From assembly GCA_003132605.1 (NCBI GenBank), contig PKYJ01000078.1:1-15071 (forward strand): 15,071 nucleotides of DNA, in the 5' to 3' direction. The notes under the pieces are model-generated. The model did no database searches. It was not told the origin of the DNA and saw only the letters and a program-made list of their open reading frames with translations. Within the stretch, counting starts at the first letter, position 1. Every line of letters begins with the position of its first letter. Source of the stretch: Peptococcaceae bacterium (GTDB lineage: Bacteria; Bacillota; DSM-12270; Thermacetogeniales; Thermacetogeniaceae). The position numbers and the translations under genes are program-made. Of the stretch, positions 6,651-12,891 are shown one piece after another.

Positions 6651-8216
6651 GTGAAGCCGCAGCAGCCGCAATCCTTCCTGCGCGGGGCTTTCATATTGGC
6701 CGGGGCCGGTCTGGTGGTCAAGCTCCTGGGGGCGTTTTACCGCATCCCCTTTACCCGGCTGGTGGGGAGCGAGGGTGTCGGGCTCTACCAGATGGCCTAC
6801 CCGATCTACATCACCCTGATCGCCCTCTCCACCTCCGGCGTTCCCATTGCTATCTCCATGCTGGTGGCGGAAAAGGGTGCCCGGGGCGATCGCTTCGGGG
6901 CGCGCCAGGTGTTCCTGCTGGCCCTGGCCTTCTTATTCCTGTTCGGCCTGCTGCTGGCCATTGGCTTGTACCACTCGGCTCACTACCTGGCGGAGTCGGT
7001 ACTGGGAGATGCCCGGGCCTATTACTCGCTGGTGAGCATCGCCCCGGCGGTCCTGGTGATCTCCGTCGCCTCCGCCTTCCGGGGCTACTTCCAGGGATGG
7101 CAGTTAATGTGGCCGACCGCCTTGTCCGAGGTGGTGGAACAGTGCATCCGGGTGGGCACGGTCTTATGGGCGGCCTATGTCCTGATGCCCAGGGGAGTCG
7201 AGTTCGCAGCGGCCGGGGCGGCTTTCGGGGCATTCACCGGCGGCTGCGGGGGCCTCCTGGTGCTGGTCTGCCTCGCCCTCTGGTTCGAACGCGGCCTGCG
7301 CCGGCAGATCGGACCCCGGGGGTGGAGCAGGTTGCTGTCGCTGTTTGACGGCGCCGGGCAGCTTTTGAAGCGCCTGCTCACCTTCGCCCTGCCGGTCTCC
7401 GCCTGCTCCCTGGTGATGCCCCTGGTGCAGGCGATCGACGCCATCATCATCCCCCACCGCCTGCAGGTCGCCGGCTTCAGTTTCCACCAGGCCACCGCCA
7501 TGTTCGGGGAACTGTCCGGTATGGCCGGCACCCTGGTGTACCTGCCGGCGATCCTCTCCGTTTCCCTGGCCGTCAGCCTGGTTCCCAACATCGCCGCCGC
7601 TGTCGCCAGAGGACGGACCAGGGAGATCAACGAGCGGATGGCTACCGCCATCCGCATCACCATCCTCTTCTGCCTGCCTGCCGCGGTCGGCCTGATGGTG
7701 CTGGCCACCCCGCTGACCACGCTCCTGTTTGCCGACCGGCGGGCCGGGGTGGTCACTGCCTGGCTGGCGCCAACCGCTTTTTTTTCGGGCCTGCAGCAGA
7801 CAAGCTCCGGCATCCTGCAGGGTCTGGGCAGCACCTGGTCCCCGGTGTTGAACCTGCTGGCCGGCTGTCTGGTCAAGATCCTCTTCAACTACTACCTGAC
7901 CGTGGTACCTGGTATGGACGTCAAGGGGGCGGCCCTGGGCAGTTGTGCCGGACTGCTCCTGGCGAGCCTGCTGAACTTCTGGTCGCTGCGGGCGATCACC
8001 GGCTACCGCGGCCCCTCCTTCTTCTTGCTCCGCCCGTTGCTGGCTGCTACAATAATGGGAGCGGCCAGCAACGGCCTGTACCGCTTCTTTCTGCCCCATG
8101 GCAACCTGGTGGCGACTCTGGCGGCGATGTCCGGCGGCATGGTCTGCTATGTTGCCGCCCTGCTGCTCACCGGTGAACTCAGCATCGTCGGCCTCCGACG
8201 CTTGTTCCGCCGCTAA
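6651..8216 (+). CDS. yabM: SpoVB/YabM-type polysaccharide lipid flippase
   Basis: Multi-pass membrane protein of 521 residues in the MOP superfamily (SpoVB/MurJ-like), expected to have about 14 membrane helices. It probably flips lipid-linked cell-wall or spore-cortex precursors across the membrane. Visible family features are the N-terminal LRGAFILAGAGLVVKLLGAFYRIPF and GVGLYQMAYPIYITL (each a continuous stretch near residues 10-55) and a second-half VSACSLVMPLVQAIDAIIIP region near 250. Start GTG 6651 has GGGGGG seven bases upstream. The position between spoVT and the mazG gene is that of B. subtilis yabM. The SpoVB and YabM paralogues cannot be told apart by sequence alone here, so the symbol rests on gene order. 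The gene is 31 bases from mazG and probably co-transcribed with it. Confidence 0.92.
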   Translation: MKPQQPQSFLRGAFILAGAGLVVKLLGAFYRIPFTRLVGSEGVGLYQMAYPIYITLIALSTSGVPIAISMLVAEKGARGDRFGARQVFLLALAFLFLFGLLLAIGLYHSAHYLAESVLGDARAYYSLVSIAPAVLVISVASAFRGYFQGWQLMWPTALSEVVEQCIRVGTVLWAAYVLMPRGVEFAAAGAAFGAFTGGCGGLLVLVCLALWFERGLRRQIGPRGWSRLLSLFDGAGQLLKRLLTFALPVSACSLVMPLVQAIDAIIIPHRLQVAGFSFHQATAMFGELSGMAGTLVYLPAILSVSLAVSLVPNIAAAVARGRTREINERMATAIRITILFCLPAAVGLMVLATPLTTLLFADRRAGVVTAWLAPTAFFSGLQQTSSGILQGLGSTWSPVLNLLAGCLVKILFNYYLTVVPGMDVKGAALGSCAGLLLASLLNFWSLRAITGYRGPSFFLLRPLLAATIMGAASNGLYRFFLPHGNLVATLAAMSGGMVCYVAALLLTGELSIVGLRRLFRR

Positions 8217-8247
8217 ACTTAGTAGTTGTAAAGAGAGATGATACTGT

Positions 8248-9978
8248 ATGGACGATCAGGACAAGCATCCTGCCGGGGAGATCTATGTGGTTGGTCTGGG
8301 CCCCGGCGATCCCTTGCAGCTGCCGGCCCTCAACCTGAGCCTGATGCGCCACCGCCCGGTTTACCTGCGCACCGGACGCCACCCGGTGGTGCCCTTCCTG
8401 GAACGGGAGGGCATCCGGTTGCAGCCCCTGGATGATTTCTATGAACGCTGGGCTTCCTTCGACGAGGTCTACCGGGAGATGGCCTCCTGGCTGATCGGCG
8501 CCGCTGGAGGCAGCCTGGAGCCGGTAGTGTTTGCGGTTCCAGGGCATCCGCTGGTGGGTGAGACAGTGGTCAGCCTCTTGTTGGCACAGGCTGGGGCTCA
8601 GGGGGTGCGAGTGCGCCTCTGGCCGGCGCCCAGCTTCCTGGATGCGGTTATCGGCAGCCTGGGCCTCGACCCCGCCCAGGGACTGGTCGTGACCGAGAGC
8701 TTCCAACTACTGCGCCGGCCCGGCGCCGGACCGAACACTCCCTTTTCAATCCCGATTCAAGCCGGTGTGCTGGTGGCCCAGGTCTATAACCGGGCACTGG
8801 CCTCCGAGGTCAAACTGACCCTGATGGAGCAGTTTCCGGACGACCATCCCCTGACCGTGGTCTACTCGGCCGGTGTGCGGGGGCAGGAGCGGCAGCGCCG
8901 GATTCCTCTCTATGACCTGGACCGGTTGGATGACCTGGACCACCTCACCTCGGTCTATGCTCCTCCCCTGGTATCAGACGTCAGAAGCCAGAGGCCGGCG
9001 CCCCACCCGCCAGGGCGGGTACCCGGGCGGGCACAGAGACCGGAAGCAAGAGGCCGGAACCCTGAGAAAGCAAAAGGAGAAAGCAAAAGTTATGATGAAA
9101 ACATTCCGGCCTCCGACATCCGGCCTCCGGCTTCTGAATCCAGCCGGTACTCCCTTGACCCTCTGATGACAGTAATGGAAAAGCTGCTGGGGCCTGACGG
9201 CTGCCCCTGGGACCGGGAGCAGACCCACCAGAGCCTGCGCCAGTACCTGGTCGAGGAGTCCTATGAGGTCATTGACGCCATTGATGGGCAAAATATGAAT
9301 AAACTCTGTGAGGAGTTGGGAGACTTATTACTGCAGGTGGTTTTCCATGCCGCCCTTGCAGACATCAGAGGGGATTTTGACATCAACCAGGTGGTGGCGG
9401 GTATTACCACCAAGCTGAAACGGCGCCATCCCCACGTCTTCGGCGCCATCCAGGTAGACAGCGCCGCGCAGGTGGTGCGTAACTGGGAGACGATCAAGCA
9501 GACGGAAGGAACAGAGTCGGCGGGTGCCGGCCCGGGTACCCGCTTGCGGGTGGGGCGCGGCGGCGAGGGGAAACCCCGGTCGTTGTTGGCAGGGGTGCCC
9601 AGGTATCTGCCGTCCCTGCAGAGGGCCCAAAAGGTGCAGGGCAAAGCCGCCCTGGCCGGTTTTGACTGGCCTGATGCCAGCAGCGCTTCCGTCAAACTGG
9701 CGGAAGAGTGGGAGGAACTGCAAGCAGCCCGGTCGGCGGGGGACGGGGATTCCGTCCACCAGGAGTTGGGCGATCTGCTCTTTACAGTGGTGAACGTCGC
9801 CCGTCTGCTGAAGGTGGATGCGGAGGAGGCGTTGCGGGCTGCAGTGGACAAGTTCATGCGAAGGTTTCAGGGGATTGAGGCCAGGGTTGTCGACAGGGGG
9901 CTGAATATGAGCGAACTGTCCCTGGCAGACTTGGATGCAATCTGGGACGAAGTCAAGCTCCATGAAGCGACCAAATAG
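8248..9978 (+). CDS. mazG: Tetrapyrrole methylase-MazG fusion (YabN type)
   Basis: Fusion of an N-terminal tetrapyrrole-methylase-like domain (about 10-240, VGLGPGDP at 15-22) to a MazG nucleoside triphosphate pyrophosphohydrolase (about 300-576). MazG hydrolyses NTPs/dNTPs and house-cleans or modulates nucleotide pools; the role of the methylase half is not known. Two MazG repeats are visible with their metal-binding acids: EESYE at 336-340 with EELGD at 355-359, and EEWEE at 486-490 with QELGD at 505-509. WDREQTHQSLRQYL and GFDWPD also fit. Start ATG 8248 has a weak GAGAG upstream. At 576 residues it is about 87 longer than B. subtilis YabN (489). Much of the excess is a linker at about 245-297 and a short insert at about 424-440, both made of dispersed-repeat DNA. 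The reading frame is intact. Confidence 0.95.
   Translation: MDDQDKHPAGEIYVVGLGPGDPLQLPALNLSLMRHRPVYLRTGRHPVVPFLEREGIRLQPLDDFYERWASFDEVYREMASWLIGAAGGSLEPVVFAVPGHPLVGETVVSLLLAQAGAQGVRVRLWPAPSFLDAVIGSLGLDPAQGLVVTESFQLLRRPGAGPNTPFSIPIQAGVLVAQVYNRALASEVKLTLMEQFPDDHPLTVVYSAGVRGQERQRRIPLYDLDRLDDLDHLTSVYAPPLVSDVRSQRPAPHPPGRVPGRAQRPEARGRNPEKAKGESKSYDENIPASDIRPPASESSRYSLDPLMTVMEKLLGPDGCPWDREQTHQSLRQYLVEESYEVIDAIDGQNMNKLCEELGDLLLQVVFHAALADIRGDFDINQVVAGITTKLKRRHPHVFGAIQVDSAAQVVRNWETIKQTEGTESAGAGPGTRLRVGRGGEGKPRSLLAGVPRYLPSLQRAQKVQGKAALAGFDWPDASSASVKLAEEWEELQAARSAGDGDSVHQELGDLLFTVVNVARLLKVDAEEALRAAVDKFMRRFQGIEARVVDRGLNMSELSLADLDAIWDEVKLHEATK
8981..9137. repeat. 157-bp inverted-repeat insertion within mazG linker
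   Basis: TCAGAAGCCAGAGGCCGG (8981-8998) and CCGGCCTCCGGCTTCTGA (9120-9137) are inverted copies with 17 of 18 bases matching. Between them lie a G+C-rich hairpin unit (8997-9033), another GGAAG-type unit (about 9041-9060) and a purine-rich AAGCAAAAG stretch. The block is translated in frame as residues about 245-297, a basic, proline-rich, low-complexity linker between the methylase and MazG domains. It looks like a small palindromic element tolerated because it falls between domains. Confidence 0.65.
9522..9560 (-). repeat. G+C-rich hairpin repeat within mazG, inverted copy of 8997-9033
   Basis: Read on the minus strand, this segment runs GCGCCCCACCCGC-AAG-GCGGGTACCCGGGC in outline, matching the plus strand at 8997-9033 (GCGCCCCACCCGC, then CAGG, then GCGGGTACCCGGGC). 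Each copy holds a hairpin around ACCCGC/GCGGGT. Here the plus strand encodes about residues 425-438 of MazG, a Gly/Arg-rich insert just before the SLLAGVP motif. Confidence 0.55.
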
Positions 9979-10009
9979 CCAAAAATGTATTAATTGGTCA
10001 TTATATGCT

Positions 10010-10040
10010 AATATTTTGCCAGTGAGGAAAAATATTTTTT
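10010..10040 (+). terminator. Intrinsic terminator after mazG
   Basis: AATATTTTGCC (10010-10020) pairs with GGAAAAATATT (10026-10036) with one mismatch around a 5-base loop, ending in TTTTTT at 10035-10040. It separates mazG from the HU gene. The stem is A+T-rich, so strength is uncertain. Confidence 0.6.
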
Positions 10041-10056
10041 ACATCACTGCAATTTA

Positions 10057-10082
10057 GCAGGAGTTACAAGGCTTCTGGCGAA
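10057..10082 (+). other. GCAGG-N18-GAA leader motif, copy 2
   Basis: GCAGGAGTT at 10057 and GGCGAATAG around 10077-10085, 68 bases before the HU start. Same arrangement as 4895-4921 and 11079-11105. Confidence 0.35.
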
Positions 10083-10124
10083 TAGGTAGCCTAAATTCAA
10101 AAATTGCAAAGGAGGGTATCTGGC

Positions 10125-10397
10125 TTGAATAAGGCTGAACTGGTTAGCAGCGTGGCGGAAAAAGCTGAAGTTACCAAGAAGGATGCGGAAAAGGTCACCA
10201 CCGCAGTGTTCGACGTTATTGAAGAGGCATTGGCAAAGGGTGATAAGGTGCAACTCGTGGGCTTCGGCACCTTTGAAGTGCGCGACCGGGCTGCCCGTAC
10301 TGGACGCAATCCGCAGACTGGCGAAGAGATCGAGATCTCTGCCACCCGCGTACCTGCATTCAGGGCCGGCAAAGCGCTCAGAGACTCAATCGGCTAA
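10125..10397 (+). CDS. hup: HU-family DNA-binding protein
   Basis: Histone-like nucleoid protein of 90 residues, the standard HU length; it works as a dimer that bends DNA without strict sequence preference. The sequence is canonical: MNKAELVSSVAEKAEVTKKD at the start, VGFGTFEVRDRAARTGRNPQ in the beta-arm, and a VPAFRAGKALRDSI end. The start is TTG 10125, eight bases after AAAGGAGGG (10108-10116), and gives the normal N-terminus. An earlier in-frame TTG at 10104 would add seven residues that overlap the ribosome-binding site and is rejected. The gene sits between mazG and yabO, with terminator-like hairpins on both sides, so it is probably transcribed alone. Confidence 0.97.
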   Translation: MNKAELVSSVAEKAEVTKKDAEKVTTAVFDVIEEALAKGDKVQLVGFGTFEVRDRAARTGRNPQTGEEIEISATRVPAFRAGKALRDSIG

Positions 10398-10411
10398 AAA
10401 CTTCATTGTTG

Positions 10412-10460
10412 GGTGAGCGCAGCGAACATCGTTGCCGGGCGCCCGCTTGCGGGCGCGGGG
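10412..10460 (+). repeat. 49-bp dispersed hairpin repeat, copy A
   Basis: Starts GGTGAGCGCAGCGAAC and ends in the stem GCGCCCGC-TT-GCGGGCGC (10439-10456) plus GGGG. Copy B at 12816-12864 has 44 of 49 bases identical. Two of the five differences (10444/10451 against 12848/12855) are a C-G to A-T exchange at paired stem positions. The copy begins 14 bases after the HU stop. The 10398-10682 gap otherwise holds only the terminator-like hairpin at 10607. Confidence 0.75.
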
Positions 10461-10606
10461 CCGTCGTCTTTCTCGGGAGTTGGGATATGCCATCAGCCTG
10501 TGGAGCCATCCGGTGATGAAGCAGGTTTATAGTTGTTTTACGCTGGAAAAGAAGGTTCTTGCAGTTCAATTCGTTTGCCTGATTAAAAAAGGGCTGAAAG
10601 AATGAT

Positions 10607-10635
10607 AAGGGTTCCGGCGAGGAGCCTTTTCTTTT
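10607..10635 (+). terminator. Terminator-like hairpin upstream of yabO
   Basis: AAGGGTTCC (10607-10615) pairs with GGAGCCTTT (10621-10629), with wobbles, around GGCGA, followed by TTTTCTTTT (10627-10635). It probably ends the HU transcript. It overlaps the start of the longer yabO reading frame (ATG 10602), which argues for the downstream TTG start. Confidence 0.5.
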
Positions 10636-10682
10636 ACCTCACTGAAGCCAAGACCCAGTTGAATGGGAGGAGCGACGTTCCC

Positions 10683-10982
10683 TTGCGTATCGATAAGTTT
10701 TTGCAGGTAAGCCGCCTGGTCAAACGCAGGGCCAACGCCAAGGAGGTATGCGATGCCGGGCGGGTAAGCGTCAATGGTCGCCCGGCCAAGCCGGGCAGCG
10801 AGGTCAAGGTCGGCGACCTGGTCAACCTGACCTGGGGGCGCAAGACCACCGAGGTGGAGGTGCTGGCGGTGCCGGAGCGGAGCATTCCCGCCGCCCAGGC
10901 CAAGACCCTCTACCAGGTGCTGCGGGAGTACGGCTCAACTCTATCCCGTCAACTGCCGGATGAACTGGACGGGCTTGATTGA
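10683..10982 (+). CDS. yabO: S4-domain RNA-binding protein (YabO/HslR family)
   Basis: Small RNA-binding protein of 99 residues from TTG 10683. It is an S4 domain with the family signature RIDKFLQVSRLVKRRANAKE, then DAGRVSVNGRPAKPGSEVKVGD and LVNLTWGR. HslR/RqcP-type relatives bind the large ribosomal subunit and tRNA; RqcP (YabO) takes part in C-terminal alanine tailing on stalled 50S subunits with RqcH in B. subtilis. The B. subtilis protein has 86 residues and begins at MRLDKF, which supports TTG 10683, with GGGAGGAG at 10665-10672 about 10 bases upstream. ATG 10602 in the same frame would add 27 residues with no family match and overlaps a terminator-like hairpin. In B. subtilis yabP, yabQ and divIC follow; here they do not. 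Confidence 0.92.
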   Translation: MRIDKFLQVSRLVKRRANAKEVCDAGRVSVNGRPAKPGSEVKVGDLVNLTWGRKTTEVEVLAVPERSIPAAQAKTLYQVLREYGSTLSRQLPDELDGLD

Positions 10983-10992
10983 GGGTGACAGC

Positions 10993-11011
10993 GGCCGGAA
11001 GTCGGAAAAGA
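10993..11011 (+). repeat. GGAAGTCGG-type repeat unit
   Basis: GGCCGGAAGTCGGAAAAGA, 11 bases after the yabO stop. It matches the unit in tagA around 12774-12785 (GGAAGTCGGAAAAA) and, inverted, 1128-1145. Confidence 0.5.
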
Positions 11012-11078
11012 CAGCTAACGAAAGTCGATCGCCTGGCTTATTTCTTATTTTCTTTTAAGGTTTGCCTGTTGTGGTTAG

Positions 11079-11105
11079 GCAGGGTTTAGCAAAGACAGCG
11101 TCGAA
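11079..11105 (+). other. GCAGG-N19-GAA leader motif, copy 3
   Basis: GCAGGGTTT at 11079 and GTCGAAG at 11100-11106, 79 bases before the SLH gene. A short stem TGCCT/AGGCA (around 11063-11081) overlaps its left end. Confidence 0.3.
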
Positions 11106-11157
11106 GTACAAATCTTGGACGTGATGCGCCCTTGTACGTGGGGGGAAACGGAGAGAC

Positions 11158-11964
11158 ATGGACAAGCGGAAGAGATGGTGGTGGCTGTTTTTCTGTGCAG
11201 TCATCCTGTTCCTGGTGTGCCTGGCGCCGGCCCGCACCTGGTTGGCCAAGTCTGCAGAGGCTTTGGACCAACCGGCCGGTGATCCGGGGACGGTGGCTGA
11301 CCCGGTGCTCTCTGCGAGTTCTCTGCGGCAGCACCTGGACCAGCTTTTCAAGACTCAGAGCCAGCAACTGGACAGCCTTCAGGCGCGCCTCGACCTGGTA
11401 TCTCAGGATCTGCAGGCGCTTCAGGGGAAGTCCGGGGCACCCTTCCCGGACCTGAGCGGACATTGGGCTGCCAGTGCCGTGATGACCCTGAAGGCGAGGG
11501 GGATCATCTCCGGCTATCCTGACGGCAACTTTCACCCGTCAGACCAGGTCACCAGGGCGGATATGGCAGCGATGCTGACCCTGGCCAAGCACCTTGCTCC
11601 CAGCTCCGGCACGTCCGTGTTTCCGGACGTGCCCTCCGGTTACTGGGCAGCCGGGGCTATCGGGGCGGCCAAGGCGGCGGGATACCTGCAGGGCTATCCT
11701 GACGGCAGTTTCCGTCCAGGGCAGGGGGTCAGCCGGGCCGAGGCAGCGGTGCTGCTGGATAAGGCCTTTTCCTCCCAGAGCAGCGGGGTGACCGCCGCCC
11801 CCAGCTTTACAGACGTCAGCAGCAGTTTCTGGGCTGCCGGGGCCATCGCCCGCCTGGCGCTCGCCGGGATCAACGGTTATCCGGACGGGACTTTCCGCCC
11901 GAACGAGATCATGACCCGGGCCGAGGCGGCGGTGATGTTGGACATTTTAGTTGTTGGCAATTAG
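11158..11964 (+). CDS. Membrane-anchored protein with three SLH domains
   Basis: Surface protein of 268 residues. A basic N-terminus (KRKR) precedes a hydrophobic segment at 7-25 (signal or anchor). VADPVLS at 46-52 and a helical, probably coiled-coil region at 55-90 follow. Three S-layer homology repeats come next, at about 96-146 (FPDLSGHWA...GYPDGNFHP...VTRADMA), 155-205 (FPDVPSGYWA...GYPDGSFRP...VSRAEAA) and 217-263 (FTDVSSSFWA...GYPDGTFRP...MTRAEAA). SLH triplets bind pyruvylated secondary cell-wall polymer. With a hydrophobic N-terminus at one end and the SLH triplet at the other, it could link membrane and wall. Start ATG 11158 has GGAGAG just upstream. The next gene, tagA, may help make its polymer ligand. 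The last codons run into a GTCGTTGG-type repeat. Confidence 0.92.
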   Translation: MDKRKRWWWLFFCAVILFLVCLAPARTWLAKSAEALDQPAGDPGTVADPVLSASSLRQHLDQLFKTQSQQLDSLQARLDLVSQDLQALQGKSGAPFPDLSGHWAASAVMTLKARGIISGYPDGNFHPSDQVTRADMAAMLTLAKHLAPSSGTSVFPDVPSGYWAAGAIGAAKAAGYLQGYPDGSFRPGQGVSRAEAAVLLDKAFSSQSSGVTAAPSFTDVSSSFWAAGAIARLALAGINGYPDGTFRPNEIMTRAEAAVMLDILVVGN

Positions 11965-11979
11965 TCGTTGGTCGTTGGA
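11948..11979 (+). repeat. GTCGTTGG-type short repeat at the SLH/tagA junction
   Basis: Near-tandem units TTAGTTGTTGGC, AATTAGTCGTTG and GTCGTTGG span the SLH stop codon. They encode the last residues (ILVVGN) of the SLH protein and occupy the gap before tagA. Confidence 0.45.
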
Positions 11980-11997
11980 TGCATTGGGGTGAGCGGT

Positions 11998-12792
11998 TTG
12001 ACCAGGTCTCTGAGAGAGAAATTCGATATCATGGGGGTGGGTGTCCACCCTTTCACATTAGAAGAATCCATAGCGGTGATCGCCGGCTGGATCGAGCAGG
12101 CCGGGCATCAGGCAGGATCTATGGAGGGATGCCTGGCGCGCCAGGTAATCACCCTGAACCCGGAGATGCTTATGCAGGCCCGGCATGACCTGGCCGTCTG
12201 GGGGTTGTTGAACCGGGGCGACCTGGTGGTGCCGGACGGTCACGGGATCCTCTGGGCCGGCAAGCGCCTCGGTAGCCCCTTCCCGGAACGGGTCACCGGG
12301 ATTGACCTGATCCAGGCGCTGGCCGTCCGGGCGGTGGATGCCAGGTGGCATCTGTACCTGTTAGGTGGAGCGCCCGGTGTGGCCGAAGCGGCTGCCGTCA
12401 ACCTGCAGCGGCAGCACCCCGGCCTTCAGGTGGTGGGAACCGGCCACGGATACTTTACCGGAGCGGAGCTGCCGGCGGTACTCGACCGGATCCGGGCAGC
12501 ACACCTTGACCTGCTGCTGGTGGGCATGGGCTTCCCCAGGCAGGAGTACTTCATACGGGACCACCGCCGGGAACTGGGGTCGCCGGTGGCGGTCGGAGTG
12601 GGGGGAAGCTTCGATGTGATCTCCGGCAGGTTGCGCCGGTCACCCGCATGGATACAGCAGCTCCGGTTGGAATGGCTGTACCGGGCCTTCCAGGAGCCGG
12701 CCCGCTGGCGGCGGCTGTTGATGCTGCCCCGGTTCATAGGCCTGGTGTTGACGGATGTCGGAAACAGGAAGTCGGAAGTCGGAAAAAGATAA
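11998..12792 (+). CDS. tagA: WecG/TagA/CpsF-family (GT26) glycosyltransferase
   Basis: Probably transfers N-acetylmannosamine from UDP-ManNAc to a lipid-linked GlcNAc in synthesis of a cell-wall glycopolymer. It acts at the inner membrane face. Family motifs: FDIMGVGVHPFTLEE (9-23), TLNPEMLMQAR, VVPDGHGILWAGK with the conserved Asp at residue 80, PERVTGIDLI, LLVGMGFPRQE, and VGVGGSFDVISGRLRRSP before LEWLYRAFQEPARWRRL, the membrane-binding tail. I favour TTG 11998, with GGGGTGA (11986-11992) five bases upstream and the right N-terminal length for the family. GTG 11989, ATG 12031 and TTG 11968 are alternatives in the same frame. The last dozen codons (VGNRKSEVGKR) are encoded by GGAAGTCGG-type repeats, so the native C-terminus may have been replaced. 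It lies 33 bases after the SLH gene. Confidence 0.92.
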   Translation: MTRSLREKFDIMGVGVHPFTLEESIAVIAGWIEQAGHQAGSMEGCLARQVITLNPEMLMQARHDLAVWGLLNRGDLVVPDGHGILWAGKRLGSPFPERVTGIDLIQALAVRAVDARWHLYLLGGAPGVAEAAAVNLQRQHPGLQVVGTGHGYFTGAELPAVLDRIRAAHLDLLLVGMGFPRQEYFIRDHRRELGSPVAVGVGGSFDVISGRLRRSPAWIQQLRLEWLYRAFQEPARWRRLLMLPRFIGLVLTDVGNRKSEVGKR

Positions 12793-12810
12793 AGAAGCCA
12801 TCCGACTTCC
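12754..12810. repeat. GGAAGTCGG-type repeats, direct and inverted, over the tagA stop
   Basis: GGAAGTCGGA occurs at 12767-12776 and again at 12774-12783, as overlapping 7-base steps. Its inverse TCCGACTTCC follows at 12801-12810. A related GGATGTCGGA is at 12753-12762 and recurs inverted in mazG (about 9113-9122). The repeats supply the 3' end of tagA. A 10-bp hairpin can form across the stop codon. Confidence 0.6.
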
Positions 12811-12815
12811 TTGTT

Positions 12816-12864
12816 GGTGAGCGAAGCGAATATCATTGCCGGGCGCCAGCTTGCTGGCGCGGGG
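12816..12864 (+). repeat. 49-bp dispersed hairpin repeat, copy B
   Basis: Copy of 10412-10460 with five differences. It ends in the stem GCGCCAGC-TT-GCTGGCGC (12843-12860). It follows the inverted GGAAGTC repeats directly and lies 28 bases before the subtilase start, so it would be in that gene's leader if transcribed from upstream. Confidence 0.75.
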
Positions 12865-12891
12865 CTTCTGTTCCGGGGAGGGGGGATCCTA

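Noticed and set aside
6557..7348. Plus-strand frame of 263 codons overlapping the flippase gene
   Set aside because: Gly/Pro/Arg-rich out-of-frame reading of the yabM gene, whose membrane-protein pattern is clear in the other frame.
7164..8099. Long minus-strand frame of 311 codons within the flippase gene
   Set aside because: Gln/Gly-rich antisense shadow without domains.
10006..10014. Extended -10 like TGCTAATAT upstream of hup
   Set aside because: It overlaps the left arm of the mazG terminator and has no good -35 box; the hup promoter is left unassigned.
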